DNA of 64,000 nucleotides from Salegentibacter tibetensis (GCF_020164485.1 NZ_JAIQZA010000006.1:1-64000), one strand, 5' to 3'; shown: positions 1-8,711, counted from the first letter of the stretch. Made by a program: numbers and translations. The notes: a model not told the origin generated them from the sequence alone.

Positions 1-220
1 ATCCGGCAAAGCTCCAATCATTTCCCCTAATTTAATTTCAAATCGAAAAATATTTCAATGAACGTTTATCCTTTATATAGTCATACTTCCCAATGATTCA
101 CATACTCCTTAACCGGACACTAGTAATAGTATATCTAAAATAAGACTTTCCAAAAGTAAGATTATTTAGAATTTTATAGTTGCAACCCAGATAAATGTTT
201 AATTTCGCGTTGAAATTTTT

Positions 221-450
221 GGTTCGGATGTGAATTTTTTCACGCCGATTAAAAGGGAATCAGGAAGAAGACGAAATATTAGAAGTTTTACTTCATATTT
301 TAAACTTCGCAAAGCCTGAGCTGTTCCCGCAACTGTAAGCTTAATTCCGATTTCACATCGGAATGTTTGTTGTTATCACTTCAAAAACCACTGTTCCTTT
401 TTGGAATGGGAAGGTAAACAACAAGACGCGAGCCAGGAGACCTGCCAGAA
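221..450 (+). promoter_or_regulatory. Cobalamin riboswitch
   Basis: This leader carries the conserved blocks of the cobalamin riboswitch family in the right order. They are a GGTTCGGATGTGAA opening at 221, AAAAGGGAATCAGG near 251, GAGCTGTTCCCGCAACTGTAA at 319-339, a CACTGTTCC...TGGGAAGG arm near 390-413, and a close match to the B12 box (AGCCAGGAGACCTGCC) at 431-446. It lies directly upstream of a BtuB-type receptor and ends about 50 bases before its ATG. No terminator follows the B12 box. A small hairpin (GACTTT 470-475 with AAAGTC 483-488) sits just before the start codon, so control at translation initiation is the better guess. The outer boundaries are approximate. Confidence 0.93.
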
Positions 451-497
451 TATAACCAATAAATTCTTAGACTTTCGGGATAAAAGTCAGAGGGCAG

Positions 498-2339
498 ATG
501 AAAATAACGCGAAATTACATTTTATTTCTTGGCTTGCTTTGTGGCTTGCCGGTACTTGCTCAAAACGATACACTAAACGTTTTGGACGAGGTTTTTTTGA
601 CCGATACCAAGTTGAAAGATTTTTCTACCGGCCAGCAGGTTACTGTTTTAAGCGATTCGATTTTAAAGAAAAACGGGGCGCTGCTAACTTCAGCCTTAAA
701 TTTTAATACCCATATCTATTTTAAAGAGAATGGCCTGGGAATGGTTTCCTCGCCTTCTTTTCGGGGAACCACAGCTTCCCAAACCGCCGTTTTGTGGAAC
801 GGGATCAATATCAATTCCCAGTTTAACGGACAAACCGATTTTAATACGCTAAATGCCGGCGGATTTGACAATATAAGCGTGCGTGGTGGGGGTGGAAGCG
901 TGGTTTATGGAACGGGTGCTATTGGTGGTACCGTTCATTTAAATACCAATCTTGATTTTAGCGGAAAAACGAAACAGGATATTTTCTTACAATACGGAAG
1001 CTTTAATACCTTGGATGCACGCTATAAAGTAAAAATTTCTGGAAAAAAATGGAGTTTGAGTATAGCCGCAGCCAGGAATTCTTCAGCTAATGACTATGAA
1101 TGGCCGGTGGAAGGCAGGCAGAATGAAAACGGCGAATTTTATAACAATAACCTGAATGTTGGCCTGGCTTATCGTTTAAATGAAAAAAACACCTTAAAAT
1201 TTTTTAGTGAGGTTTTTGATGGAGAACGCCATTTCTCATTAATTCGTCCCTCCGAAACCAAAACAAAATACCAGAATTTTGATACCCGAAACCTACTGGA
1301 ATGGGTAAGTGAATTTGGGGATTTTGTCTCGGTGGCCAGGCTGGCACTTCTGGATGAAAACTACCGGTATTACGCGAATATTACTTCTGAAAATTATTCT
1401 TTTGGAGAAGCTCAAACCCTAATTGGCAAATACGATTTGAATTATTCGGTATCCAAAACGTTGGAGTTTAATGCCGTATTGACGAATACTTATACAGACG
1501 GTACCGGGTCTGGAATTACAGAGAACACCCGAAATATCTTTTCTTCAGCATTATTAATGAAGCATAGGCCATTTGAAAAGCTGCAATACGAATTGGGAAT
1601 CAGGAAAGAATTAACCCGTAATTACGAGAGCCCGTTATTATTTTCTGCAGGAGCACATTATGAATTTACCGATTTCTATAGCTTAAAAATGAATGTTTCC
1701 AGAAATTTTAGGATCCCTACCTACAATGACCTTTACTGGGCTGGTGCCGGAAATCCAGAGCTTAATCCCGAAACTTCCAATCAGGTGGAACTGGGAAATC
1801 ATTTTAGGCATAAAGACTTTAAATTTAGCCTTACCGGGTACTATATCCAAATTAATGATATGATACGCTGGCTGCCTTCAGAAAATGGTGTTTGGCGTCC
1901 CAGAAACGAAGAAAAAGTAGAAACCTACGGCCTTGAAGCCCTGGCCGGCTGGAAAAAGCAAATTTTTAAAGGCCACGAGATAAGTGCTTCGGGTACTTAC
2001 GCCTATACGGTTTCAGAAAATATGAATACCGGTTACCAGCTTATTTATGTGCCTTTTCACAAAACCACAGGGGCACTTACTTACGCTTTTAAAGATTTCA
2101 GTATTGATTATCAGCTTTTATATAATGGAGAAGTTTTTACGAGATCTGATAATAATTCCCGTTATAATATGGATGCATATTTGGTCTCAAACCTGGGGCT
2201 GTCATACGATTTTAACAAAAAAAACACCTATAAAATTGGAGCAAGAGTGCTTAATATTTTTGATGAGGAATACCAAAGTGTACAAGACCGCTGGATGCCC
2301 GGTAGAAATTTTAATATATACCTAAACCTTAATTTTTAA
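498..2339 (+). CDS. btuB: TonB-dependent vitamin B12 receptor (BtuB-like)
   Basis: This is a 613-residue outer-membrane receptor. A signal peptide occupies about residues 1-21 (ending VLAQ), followed by a plug domain (about 25-150, with the VYGTGAIGGTV motif typical of TonB plugs) and a beta-barrel ending in an aromatic C-terminus (LNLNF). The role is inferred mainly from context: a cobalamin riboswitch covers its leader, and the next gene is a surface-type beta-propeller lipoprotein. Transport would move corrinoids across the outer membrane using TonB energy. It is shorter than SusC-type receptors and lacks a carboxypeptidase-like N-terminal domain, as expected for BtuB. The ATG at 498 is preceded by a weak AGAGG. 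The cobalamin substrate is well supported; the exact corrinoid preference is not visible. Confidence 0.85.
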   Translation: MKITRNYILFLGLLCGLPVLAQNDTLNVLDEVFLTDTKLKDFSTGQQVTVLSDSILKKNGALLTSALNFNTHIYFKENGLGMVSSPSFRGTTASQTAVLWNGININSQFNGQTDFNTLNAGGFDNISVRGGGGSVVYGTGAIGGTVHLNTNLDFSGKTKQDIFLQYGSFNTLDARYKVKISGKKWSLSIAAARNSSANDYEWPVEGRQNENGEFYNNNLNVGLAYRLNEKNTLKFFSEVFDGERHFSLIRPSETKTKYQNFDTRNLLEWVSEFGDFVSVARLALLDENYRYYANITSENYSFGEAQTLIGKYDLNYSVSKTLEFNAVLTNTYTDGTGSGITENTRNIFSSALLMKHRPFEKLQYELGIRKELTRNYESPLLFSAGAHYEFTDFYSLKMNVSRNFRIPTYNDLYWAGAGNPELNPETSNQVELGNHFRHKDFKFSLTGYYIQINDMIRWLPSENGVWRPRNEEKVETYGLEALAGWKKQIFKGHEISASGTYAYTVSENMNTGYQLIYVPFHKTTGALTYAFKDFSIDYQLLYNGEVFTRSDNNSRYNMDAYLVSNLGLSYDFNKKNTYKIGARVLNIFDEEYQSVQDRWMPGRNFNIYLNLNF

Positions 2340-2426
2340 TCAGCATGATGCTGTATGTAAATAGGCATTACACCGGATTATTTTAAACCGCCTATTTGCT
2401 CAGCTTATTGCTAAAATTTAAAACCA

Positions 2427-3479
2427 ATGAAGAGAATCAGTAAATTACTAACAATGGCCATTTTAAGTGGCTTATTTTTGAATTCATGTAGCAGTGACGA
2501 CGATGCTATTGATAACATAGAAGAACCGCAGGCTCAAGGAGCCTTTACAAATGGTTTTTTTGTGCTAAACGAAGGGGGCTCGGGAGCAGGTAGCGTTACT
2601 TTTATAGATAATGAATTTCAAAATGTAGAACAGGGAATTTATCAGCAAGTAAATGGTGGAGATGATCTTGGGCAATTTATGCAATCTATTTTCTTTAATG
2701 AGGAGCTCGCTTATATCATTTCTAATGGCTCTAACTTGATAACCGTGGTAGATCGCTACACTTTTGAGCTGGTAGGGAAAGTGGATAGCGGATTGCAGGT
2801 TCCCCGATACGGAGTTGTTGAAAACGGGAAAGCTTATGTAACAAACCTTGCCGCCTTCGATAGCAGCACAGATGATTATGTAGCCGTTATAGATTTGGAA
2901 ACTTTAGAGGTTGAGGAAAGCATTGCTTTGAATGCTCCTGCAGAGCATATTATAGAAGAAAACGGATTAATTTATGTGCAAAACGCTGTCTTTGGCTCAG
3001 GCAATGGAATTTCAGTTATTGATGCAGCTTCTTATGAAATCGTGAATACCATTAAGACTAAAGAAAACCTTAATTCTTTTCAAATTAAAAACGGGATGCT
3101 TTATGCATTAAGTTCTGCCACTCTTGAAAAAATTGATTTGGTATCTGGAGAGGTTTCTGAGATAGCTATTGTTTCTGATGCCGGAAGCGCAGCCAACCTT
3201 GATTTGGAAGATGGAATGATCTATTACACTATAGGGAATTCAGTATTCGTGATGGAGGAAAACGCTGAAACAGCACCTGAAGAAACCTTACTTTCTTATA
3301 GTAGCGATTCGCAGTGGGGAGTGATGTATGGTTTTGAAGTTAAAAACGGAAGAATTTATATAGCCGATGGTGGAGATTTTGCTTCAAATAGTTTTATTGA
3401 AGTTTATACTGCCAACGGGGAATTACTTGAGAATATAGAAGTAGGAGTAGGGCCTAATGGTTTTTACTTTAATGAATAA
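2427..3479 (+). CDS. Surface-type lipoprotein with YVTN/DUF5074-like beta-propeller, BtuG-like candidate
   Basis: This 350-residue lipoprotein has its lipobox at LNSC with Cys21 as the lipidated residue. The following SSDDD run resembles the Bacteroidota surface-export signal. The rest is a repeating pattern of about 40 residues (blades with V-ID--T-E-V and NG--YV-N motifs) typical of YncE/YVTN or DUF5074 beta-propellers. It follows the btuB gene by 87 bases on the same strand and is probably transcribed with it under the riboswitch. In gut Bacteroides the surface lipoprotein BtuG is also a beta-propeller paired with BtuB and captures B12 with very high affinity. By architecture and context this is a candidate functional counterpart, though orthology is not shown. 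A terminator lies downstream but faces the other way. Confidence 0.72.
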   Translation: MKRISKLLTMAILSGLFLNSCSSDDDAIDNIEEPQAQGAFTNGFFVLNEGGSGAGSVTFIDNEFQNVEQGIYQQVNGGDDLGQFMQSIFFNEELAYIISNGSNLITVVDRYTFELVGKVDSGLQVPRYGVVENGKAYVTNLAAFDSSTDDYVAVIDLETLEVEESIALNAPAEHIIEENGLIYVQNAVFGSGNGISVIDAASYEIVNTIKTKENLNSFQIKNGMLYALSSATLEKIDLVSGEVSEIAIVSDAGSAANLDLEDGMIYYTIGNSVFVMEENAETAPEETLLSYSSDSQWGVMYGFEVKNGRIYIADGGDFASNSFIEVYTANGELLENIEVGVGPNGFYFNE

Positions 3480-3509
3480 AATATTCTATTGAATTGAATT
3501 GCATAAAAA

Positions 3510-3537
3510 AGCCCCGTTTCAGCTAAGAAACGGGGCT
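3510..3537 (-). terminator. Intrinsic terminator for the S41 peptidase gene
   Basis: An 11-bp perfect stem (AGCCCCGTTTC paired with GAAACGGGGCT) encloses a 6-base loop. On the minus strand it is followed by a run of six T. On the plus strand no T-run follows, so it mainly ends the minus-strand transcript from the peptidase gene. Confidence 0.85.
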
Positions 3538-3561
3538 GTTAGATTAAATATGGTTTTGAAG

Positions 3562-5049
3562 TTATTTTTTGATTTCAGCAGCTTTTTTCCTGATTTCTTC
3601 AGGAATTTCGTCTACATACATTCTTTGATAATCAATATCAGTCTCACCACTTTCTCCAATTTTAGAAAATCGCGAATCATAAGATAATGTCGGTATTGCC
3701 ATTCTGTTACCGGTAATATCAGCAAGTGCTGAGGCTAACAATGGTTCTTCTGTTGTACCCAGTTTAATAAGATTTAAAATATCTTCTTCCGCTTCTATAT
3801 CAGGAATTAATCCTTCCTCAGAATAAGCAACATCATTGGAATTTCTAGCTTCATAAATAAGTGGTTGGATAACATATTTATGATTTGGATTGCGGTTTTG
3901 TCTTGTATAGTTGGGAGAATCATATAAAGGAGCTGCAGCCTGGAATTTTCCAACCGTGCTTTCACCTACATGGATTACATTAATATAAGGGGCAAGGCCG
4001 TTCATTACCAGTTCACTGGCTGAGGCAGTAGAAGAAGTACCTATAATGTAGACTTTACTTAAGTTAAGGCTGTTAATAGTTTCACCTGTTCTAATTTCGT
4101 CATTAAACCTATCTACCAATTGTTCTTCTGTAAACTGGTTTTGTAAAAGGTCGTTCCAATTTTGTTTAGAAAAAATCTCACCATTAAACTGGCCTGTAAC
4201 CATACTGGAAAGATCTACAGCACTTTCTACAGAGCCACCCCCGTTATATCTAAGGTCTAAGACCAACTCATCAATACCCTGAGCTTGTAAATCTCCGAAA
4301 ACAGCGTTTAATTCATCATCAAAATCTGCAGTAAAACTATTATACATAACATAACCTACATTAATGCCGTCTATATCCAGAACTTTAGAAACTAAAATCG
4401 GATTTTCGGTGATTTGTACCTTGTTAAGCTCGAAAGTTTCACCAGTCTCGCTAATTTCATTATTATCATTAACTTCTGCTATAGAAATTGTATAGCCATC
4501 TCTGGCTAAAAGAGATTGGTAGTTGGTTAAATTCATAGCTTCCCCATCAATTTCTGTAAAAAGCATTCCTCTGGTTACCCCGGCTTCATCGGCAGGACTT
4601 CCTAAGATTACATAGCGAACGTAAGCTAAAACGCCGGCTTCCCCATATCTTACTAAACCGTATTTCATTCCTGTGGTGGTTCTTATACCACTCTGGTTGT
4701 TTTCTAAAATAGTATAGTCGTTTGTAATAAAACTAAAGCGGTCTTTTGGAGCTGGTACCTTAAGTCCGTTTCTAAAAAGGTCTTCCGGTGAATCAAAACT
4801 TGCCAACCACTCGTTTTTGTCTTCTTCAGAATCAAAATAATCTTCTCCCAGTTCTGGAACATCGGCTTCATAAACATAATAAATGCTCATGGCATCATAT
4901 AGATAATTTTCGATTTCCAAATTAGGAGTCTCCCCGGGTTCTTCTCCACCTTCCACAACCGGAAAGCGTTCGTCATCTTGGTCTTTGGAGCAGGAGCTCA
5001 ATATTCCGGTGGCAAGGAATAAAAGTAAAATCAGTTTATTAATCTTCAT
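3562..5049 (-). CDS. S41 family (C-terminal processing type) peptidase lipoprotein
   Basis: This 495-residue secreted serine protease has a lipoprotein signal with the lipid Cys at residue 20 (LSSC), followed by an acidic KDQDDE stretch. A PDZ-like segment covers about residues 120-215 (GSPADEAGVTRGMLF), then the S41 catalytic core. DLRYNGGGSV forms the strand motif, TSSTASASELV carries the nucleophilic Ser, and a downstream VGKFQA supplies the likely Lys. It probably acts on proteins in the periplasm or on the cell surface. It is a single gene with its own terminator and a candidate promoter, and it is divergent from the sigma-factor operon. The family assignment is firm; the substrate is unknown. 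Confidence 0.88.
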   Translation of the reverse strand: MKINKLILLLFLATGILSSCSKDQDDERFPVVEGGEEPGETPNLEIENYLYDAMSIYYVYEADVPELGEDYFDSEEDKNEWLASFDSPEDLFRNGLKVPAPKDRFSFITNDYTILENNQSGIRTTTGMKYGLVRYGEAGVLAYVRYVILGSPADEAGVTRGMLFTEIDGEAMNLTNYQSLLARDGYTISIAEVNDNNEISETGETFELNKVQITENPILVSKVLDIDGINVGYVMYNSFTADFDDELNAVFGDLQAQGIDELVLDLRYNGGGSVESAVDLSSMVTGQFNGEIFSKQNWNDLLQNQFTEEQLVDRFNDEIRTGETINSLNLSKVYIIGTSSTASASELVMNGLAPYINVIHVGESTVGKFQAAAPLYDSPNYTRQNRNPNHKYVIQPLIYEARNSNDVAYSEEGLIPDIEAEEDILNLIKLGTTEEPLLASALADITGNRMAIPTLSYDSRFSKIGESGETDIDYQRMYVDEIPEEIRKKAAEIKK

Positions 5050-5074
5050 AAATGTTATGTTTGTTTTAGATTGC

Positions 5075-5104
5075 TAAAAATACCCACAATTAATTAAATT
5101 CAAA
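5075..5104 (-). promoter_or_regulatory. Candidate Bacteroidota promoter for the S41 peptidase
   Basis: On the minus strand TTTG (5101-5104) is followed after 18 bases by TATTTTTA (5075-5082). This is one mismatch from the TAnnTTTG -7 consensus and slightly under the usual spacing. It lies 26 bases before the start codon. Confidence 0.4.
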
Positions 5105-5170
5105 ATCCTATTGTAACAAATATCATTGCTAATCGTTTTATAGATAAGAAGGTTATTAAACCAACCATAA

Positions 5171-5686
5171 ATGAAACAACAAGCCTTCCTGGAAAAAATT
5201 AACCCGGTAAAAGATAAAATGTACCGGCTTGCTTTACGACTGCTTATCTCTAAAGAAGCGGCAGAAGATGCTACCCAGGAAGTAATCCTTAAATTATGGG
5301 ATCGGGAACATAAGCTCAAGGATTATACCAATATTGAAGCTTTTGCAATGACATTAACAAAAAATTACTGTTTAGATGAATTAAAAGCGAAAAAGAATAA
5401 TAATTTAAGAATTGTTCATCAGAATTATGAAAATAAATCAATTTCTCTTCAAAAAGGATTAGAAATTACAGATGAACTTAACTGGATAGATAAAATTGTA
5501 AATGAGTTGCCCGAACAACAAAAAATTGTTTTTCAGCTTAGAGATATTGAGCAATTAGAATTTGACGAAATTACTGAAATTACGAGGATGAAGCCAACTG
5601 CCATTAGGGTAGCTTTATCCAGAGCGAGAAAGAGAATACGGGAAAGCTTAACAAACAAGCATAATTATGGAATTACAAAAAATTAG
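5171..5686 (+). CDS. RNA polymerase sigma factor, ECF (sigma-70 family)
   Basis: This 171-residue ECF sigma factor contains region 2 (about residues 15-80, with the core LISKEAAEDATQEVILKLW) and region 4 (about 105-165, LPEQQKIVFQLRDIEQ followed by a helix-turn-helix ending SRARKRIRESL). It would direct RNA polymerase to a small set of promoters. The stop codon lies 20 bases inside the next gene, a membrane protein likely to act as anti-sigma partner. Two DUF4252 proteins follow. It is therefore the first gene of a four-gene operon. It is not next to a TonB/SusCD pair, so it is not an obvious polysaccharide-utilisation regulator. Confidence 0.92.
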   Translation: MKQQAFLEKINPVKDKMYRLALRLLISKEAAEDATQEVILKLWDREHKLKDYTNIEAFAMTLTKNYCLDELKAKKNNNLRIVHQNYENKSISLQKGLEITDELNWIDKIVNELPEQQKIVFQLRDIEQLEFDEITEITRMKPTAIRVALSRARKRIRESLTNKHNYGITKN

Positions 5687-6119
5687 AGAATTACTGGAAA
5701 AATATGATGCCGGTAAAACCACATTAGCCCAGGAAGATATGCTTCGTGAATATTTTCAACACAATGAAGTGCCAGATGATTTAAAAAGCTATCAGTTAAT
5801 ATTTGCTTTTTCAGAAAAATCAAGAAAACCAATTATGGAGCGGAAGGTACAATTGCCTGCTTCAGAGAAAGGGAATAAGTACTTATGGACGGCTATTGCA
5901 GCGAGTGTAATTCTGGTAGTAGGGCTATTCTTTTTTCAGAATAAACCTATGGAAATGAACGATAGCGATCTTGGCACTATTCAGGATAAGGAAGAAGCTT
6001 TACAAAAAAGTATGGAAGCTTTAAAAATGGTTTCCGAATTGATGAACGAGGGCAAGGAAGACCTTATTTATTTAAAAGAATTTAATAACACCAAAAATAA
6101 ATTTATAAAAACTGAATAA
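5667..6119 (+). CDS. Single-pass membrane protein, putative anti-sigma partner
   Basis: This 150-residue protein has an N-terminal helical segment of about 65 residues that begins with a short motif common in flavobacterial anti-sigma-like proteins (LLEKYDAGKTTLAQED). One transmembrane helix spans about residues 70-88 (YLWTAIAASVILVVGLFFF), with a helical C-terminal tail outside. The topology (cytoplasmic N-domain, one helix, outer tail) fits a sigma sequestering protein. The 20-base overlap with the sigma gene suggests coupled translation. No zinc-binding HxxxCxxC motif of classical anti-sigma domains is present, so the role is inferred from position. Confidence 0.65.
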   Translation: MELQKIRELLEKYDAGKTTLAQEDMLREYFQHNEVPDDLKSYQLIFAFSEKSRKPIMERKVQLPASEKGNKYLWTAIAASVILVVGLFFFQNKPMEMNDSDLGTIQDKEEALQKSMEALKMVSELMNEGKEDLIYLKEFNNTKNKFIKTE

Positions 6120-6122
6120 CCC

Positions 6123-6650
6123 ATGAAAAAGATAGCAATAGTTATTATAATTGGCCTTTTGCCGGTAATAACGCAGGCCCAGTCTTTTGCCAAGTATGAA
6201 AACATGAAAGATGTTGATGCGATGGTAATGACCAGCAAGATGTTTAAAATGCTTGCCAAAGTAGATTTAAGCGAAGATAATCCTGAAGCCAGGGAATATT
6301 TGAAACTGATAGAGAATCTTGATGAAATTAAGATGTTTACCAGTACTACTGCTTCGGTAAGGAGCCAGATGCAAAAAGATGTAGAGAACTATTTAAGTTC
6401 AAATTCTTTAGACCAGTTAATGCGGGTGAAAGAAGATGGTAAGAATATTCGTTTTTACTCAAAAGGCGGAAAAAATGATAATTACGTAAACGAGCTGTTT
6501 ATGTTTATGGAAGGTGAGAAGGAAGGGGAGCCAATTTCTGTGATTCTAAGTATCACTGGAGAAATAGACCTCTCGCAATTATCTCGCTTAACTTCAGACC
6601 TTAAAATTCCCGGGGCGGAAGAACTTAAAAATGTAGAAAAAAAATCTTAG
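6123..6650 (+). CDS. DUF4252 domain exported protein
   Basis: This 175-residue protein has a signal peptide (about residues 1-19, ending TQAQ) and a single DUF4252-type domain. Recognisable features are the FAKYENMKDVDAMVMTS opening, an acidic-basic middle, and a C-terminal ISLTGEIDLSQL-like strand (here ILSITGEIDLSQLSRL). DUF4252 is a Bacteroidota domain of unknown biochemical function that commonly sits beside ECF sigma and anti-sigma genes. The gene starts 3 bases after the putative anti-sigma gene, so it belongs to that operon. It is paralogous to the following lipoprotein. Likely periplasmic. Confidence 0.78.
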   Translation: MKKIAIVIIIGLLPVITQAQSFAKYENMKDVDAMVMTSKMFKMLAKVDLSEDNPEAREYLKLIENLDEIKMFTSTTASVRSQMQKDVENYLSSNSLDQLMRVKEDGKNIRFYSKGGKNDNYVNELFMFMEGEKEGEPISVILSITGEIDLSQLSRLTSDLKIPGAEELKNVEKKS

Positions 6651-6671
6651 ATTAATTTTAATTCAACAAAA

Positions 6672-7217
6672 ATGAAATCAATAAAAATTTTAGGTTTGGC
6701 TTTGGCCGCTGTTGCATTTGTTTCTTGTGCCAACGAGCCGAGTTTGCAGGAGTATTATGTAGAAAATCAACAGGATAATAAATTTATCGCTTTAGATATT
6801 CCTACTAGTATGTTCGCGAAAACTGAAGAGCTTGATGAGAATCAAAAAGAAACCCTTGAAAGTGTGAAAAAGATAAATGTCCTGGCTTTACCCGTAAAGG
6901 AAAGCAAAAAAGAATATGAAGCTGAAAAAGCAAAGCTAACCGATATTTTCCAGGATGAAAAGTATCAGCTTTTAATGAAATACGGTTCAAACAATCGCAG
7001 AGCGGAAATCTATTTTACAGGAGATGAGGATGCTATAGATGAAATTATCGTATACGGTTATGATGATGCTAAAGGAGTTGGAGTTGCCCGTCTTTTAGGA
7101 AAAGACATGAACCCACAGAAATTAATGGAATTAATGAAATCACTGGATAAAGGTGATATAGATGTAAATGGCCTTAAGGGAATAACAGGAATGTTTAAAA
7201 CCGAACTTGAAGAATAG
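6672..7217 (+). CDS. DUF4252 domain lipoprotein
   Basis: This 181-residue lipoprotein has the lipid Cys at residue 19 (AFVSC). Its domain matches the DUF4252 pattern, with a DIPTSMF segment, repeated charged helices, an IDEIIVYGYDDAKGVGVARLLG strand pair and a C-terminal LMELMKSLDKGD helix. It is the last gene of the sigma-factor operon and the membrane-anchored paralogue of the preceding exported protein. Together they could form the envelope-side sensor of the system. A long hairpin with a T-run follows 18 bases after the stop. Confidence 0.76.
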   Translation: MKSIKILGLALAAVAFVSCANEPSLQEYYVENQQDNKFIALDIPTSMFAKTEELDENQKETLESVKKINVLALPVKESKKEYEAEKAKLTDIFQDEKYQLLMKYGSNNRRAEIYFTGDEDAIDEIIVYGYDDAKGVGVARLLGKDMNPQKLMELMKSLDKGDIDVNGLKGITGMFKTELEE

Positions 7218-7235
7218 TTTTATTAGTTGAAATGA

Positions 7236-7345
7236 AGAGGTTGTTTGAAAGTGGCCGTCAATCTGAACTTGTTTCAGATCTAACTTGTTAGACCCTAAAA
7301 TCAGGTCAGGGTGACATAAATGTCTTTCAAACAACCTCTTTTTTA
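7236..7345 (+). terminator. Long-loop terminator of the sigma-factor operon
   Basis: A perfect 16-bp inverted repeat (arms 7236-7251 and 7324-7339, AGAGGTTGTTTGAAAG and its complement) is followed by a T-rich run. The 72-base loop is unusually long and is filled by a copy of the dispersed CGTCA...TGAC repeat (7256-7315). On the minus strand the left arm is also followed by T-poor sequence, so it acts mainly in the plus direction. Confidence 0.65.
7256..7315. repeat. Dispersed palindromic repeat, family 1 (copy a)
   Basis: This is one of four similar intergenic elements (others at 20157-20228, 22523-22624 and 37706-37829). Each starts with CGTCA or CGTTA followed by a TCTGAAC/CTGAAC-TTGTTTCAG hairpin and ends with TCAGG-TGAC or a near match. 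This copy is the shortest and lies within the loop of the terminator above. No open reading frame is present. Confidence 0.6.
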
Positions 7346-7347
7346 GT

Positions 7348-8685
7348 TTAAATCCCCGTATAATTCTGCGGGGTAATTTTTTTAAGTTCTTCTTTTACTG
7401 CTTCAGAAACATCCAAAGTTTCAATAAAATCTGCGATGCTTTTTTTATTGATTTTTTCGTTGGTTCGGGTTAGCCCTTTTAGGGCTTCATAAGGGTTCTT
7501 GAAACCTTCCCGGCGCAAAATGGTTTGAATTGCCTCGGCAACTACCGCCCAATTGGCTTCCAGGTCTTGATTCAGCTTTTCTTCATTCAGCAATAATTTA
7601 TCCAGGCCTTTTAAAGTGCTTTTAAATGCGATACTTGTGTGTCCCATCGGTACGCCAATATTTCTTAGCACCGTACTATCGGTAAGGTCTCGTTGCAGAC
7701 GACTAAGTGGTAATTTTGCTGAAAGATGTTCAAAAATAGCATTGGCAATACCTAAATTCCCTTCGCTGTTTTCAAAATCTATAGGATTCACTTTATGCGG
7801 CATTGCCGAAGAACCTATTTCCCCTTTTTTAATCTTTTGTTTAAAATAATCCATAGAAACATAGGTCCAGATATCGCGATCTAGATCTATTAAAATGGTA
7901 TTTATCCTTTTTAAACTATCAAATAGAGCAGCCATATGGTCGTAATGCTCAATTTGGGTAGTGGGAAAAGAATGGTGTAATCCCAGTTTTTTCTGAACAA
8001 AATCAGTCCCAAATTCTTTCCAGTCGGTATTTGGATAAGCTACTTTATGCGCATTGAAATTTCCCGTGGCTCCGCCGAATTTCGCCGCGTGAGGAACTTT
8101 ATTTAAAAGATCGAGCTGAGACTCTAAACGGGTGATAAAAACTTCTATTTCTTTTCCTAAACGGGTTGGGGAAGCCGGTTGGCCGTGCGTTCTGGCCAGT
8201 AAAGGTATATTGGCCCAATCTTGAGAAAGTTGGGTGAGTTTAGCGATAATTTGTTCTACTTCCGGAATGTACTCAGCTTCAATCGCGTCCCTTAAACTTA
8301 AAGGAACGGCTGTATTGTTGATGTCCTGGGAAGTGAGGCCGAAGTGAATAAACTCTTTATGAGCTTCCAGTCCTAATTCATCAAACTTATTCTTTAAAAG
8401 ATATTCTACGGCTTTTACATCGTGATTGGTGGTTTTTTCAATCTCCTTCACCGCTTGTGCATCAATAGTGGTGAAGTTCTCATAGATAGCACGCAAGTGG
8501 CTAAAAACCGAATGATCTACATCTTTAAGTTGAGGTAGCGGCAATTCGCAAAGCGCAATAAAATATTCCACTTCAACCTTTACACGATACCTTATTAGAG
8601 CTTCTTCGCTAAAATAAACTGAAAGTTGTTTGGTTTTGGAATGATATCTTCCATCTATTGGGGAAATGGCGGTTAGCGGTGTCAT
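7348..8685 (-). CDS. purB: Adenylosuccinate lyase
   Basis: This 445-residue enzyme of purine synthesis cleaves SAICAR to AICAR and adenylosuccinate to AMP, releasing fumarate. The fumarase/aspartase superfamily signature GSSAMPHKVNPIDFENSEGN (about residues 292-311) is nearly identical to E. coli PurB. TSQDINNTA (about 117-125) and ARTHGQPASPT (about 163-173) are the other two conserved regions, carrying the catalytic His. The length matches the E. coli-type PurB. It is a single minus-strand gene with a candidate promoter 27 bases upstream. Confidence 0.97.
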   Translation of the reverse strand: MTPLTAISPIDGRYHSKTKQLSVYFSEEALIRYRVKVEVEYFIALCELPLPQLKDVDHSVFSHLRAIYENFTTIDAQAVKEIEKTTNHDVKAVEYLLKNKFDELGLEAHKEFIHFGLTSQDINNTAVPLSLRDAIEAEYIPEVEQIIAKLTQLSQDWANIPLLARTHGQPASPTRLGKEIEVFITRLESQLDLLNKVPHAAKFGGATGNFNAHKVAYPNTDWKEFGTDFVQKKLGLHHSFPTTQIEHYDHMAALFDSLKRINTILIDLDRDIWTYVSMDYFKQKIKKGEIGSSAMPHKVNPIDFENSEGNLGIANAIFEHLSAKLPLSRLQRDLTDSTVLRNIGVPMGHTSIAFKSTLKGLDKLLLNEEKLNQDLEANWAVVAEAIQTILRREGFKNPYEALKGLTRTNEKINKKSIADFIETLDVSEAVKEELKKITPQNYTGI

Positions 8686-8711
8686 GTATTTGATTTAGAA
8701 ATTAAAAGGCG

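Noticed and set aside
1-60. Possible N-terminus of a minus-strand gene reading MIGALPD at the left edge
   Set aside because: Only about 20 codons are inside the window and the frame is closed by TGA at about base 58; there is too little to support a gene call.
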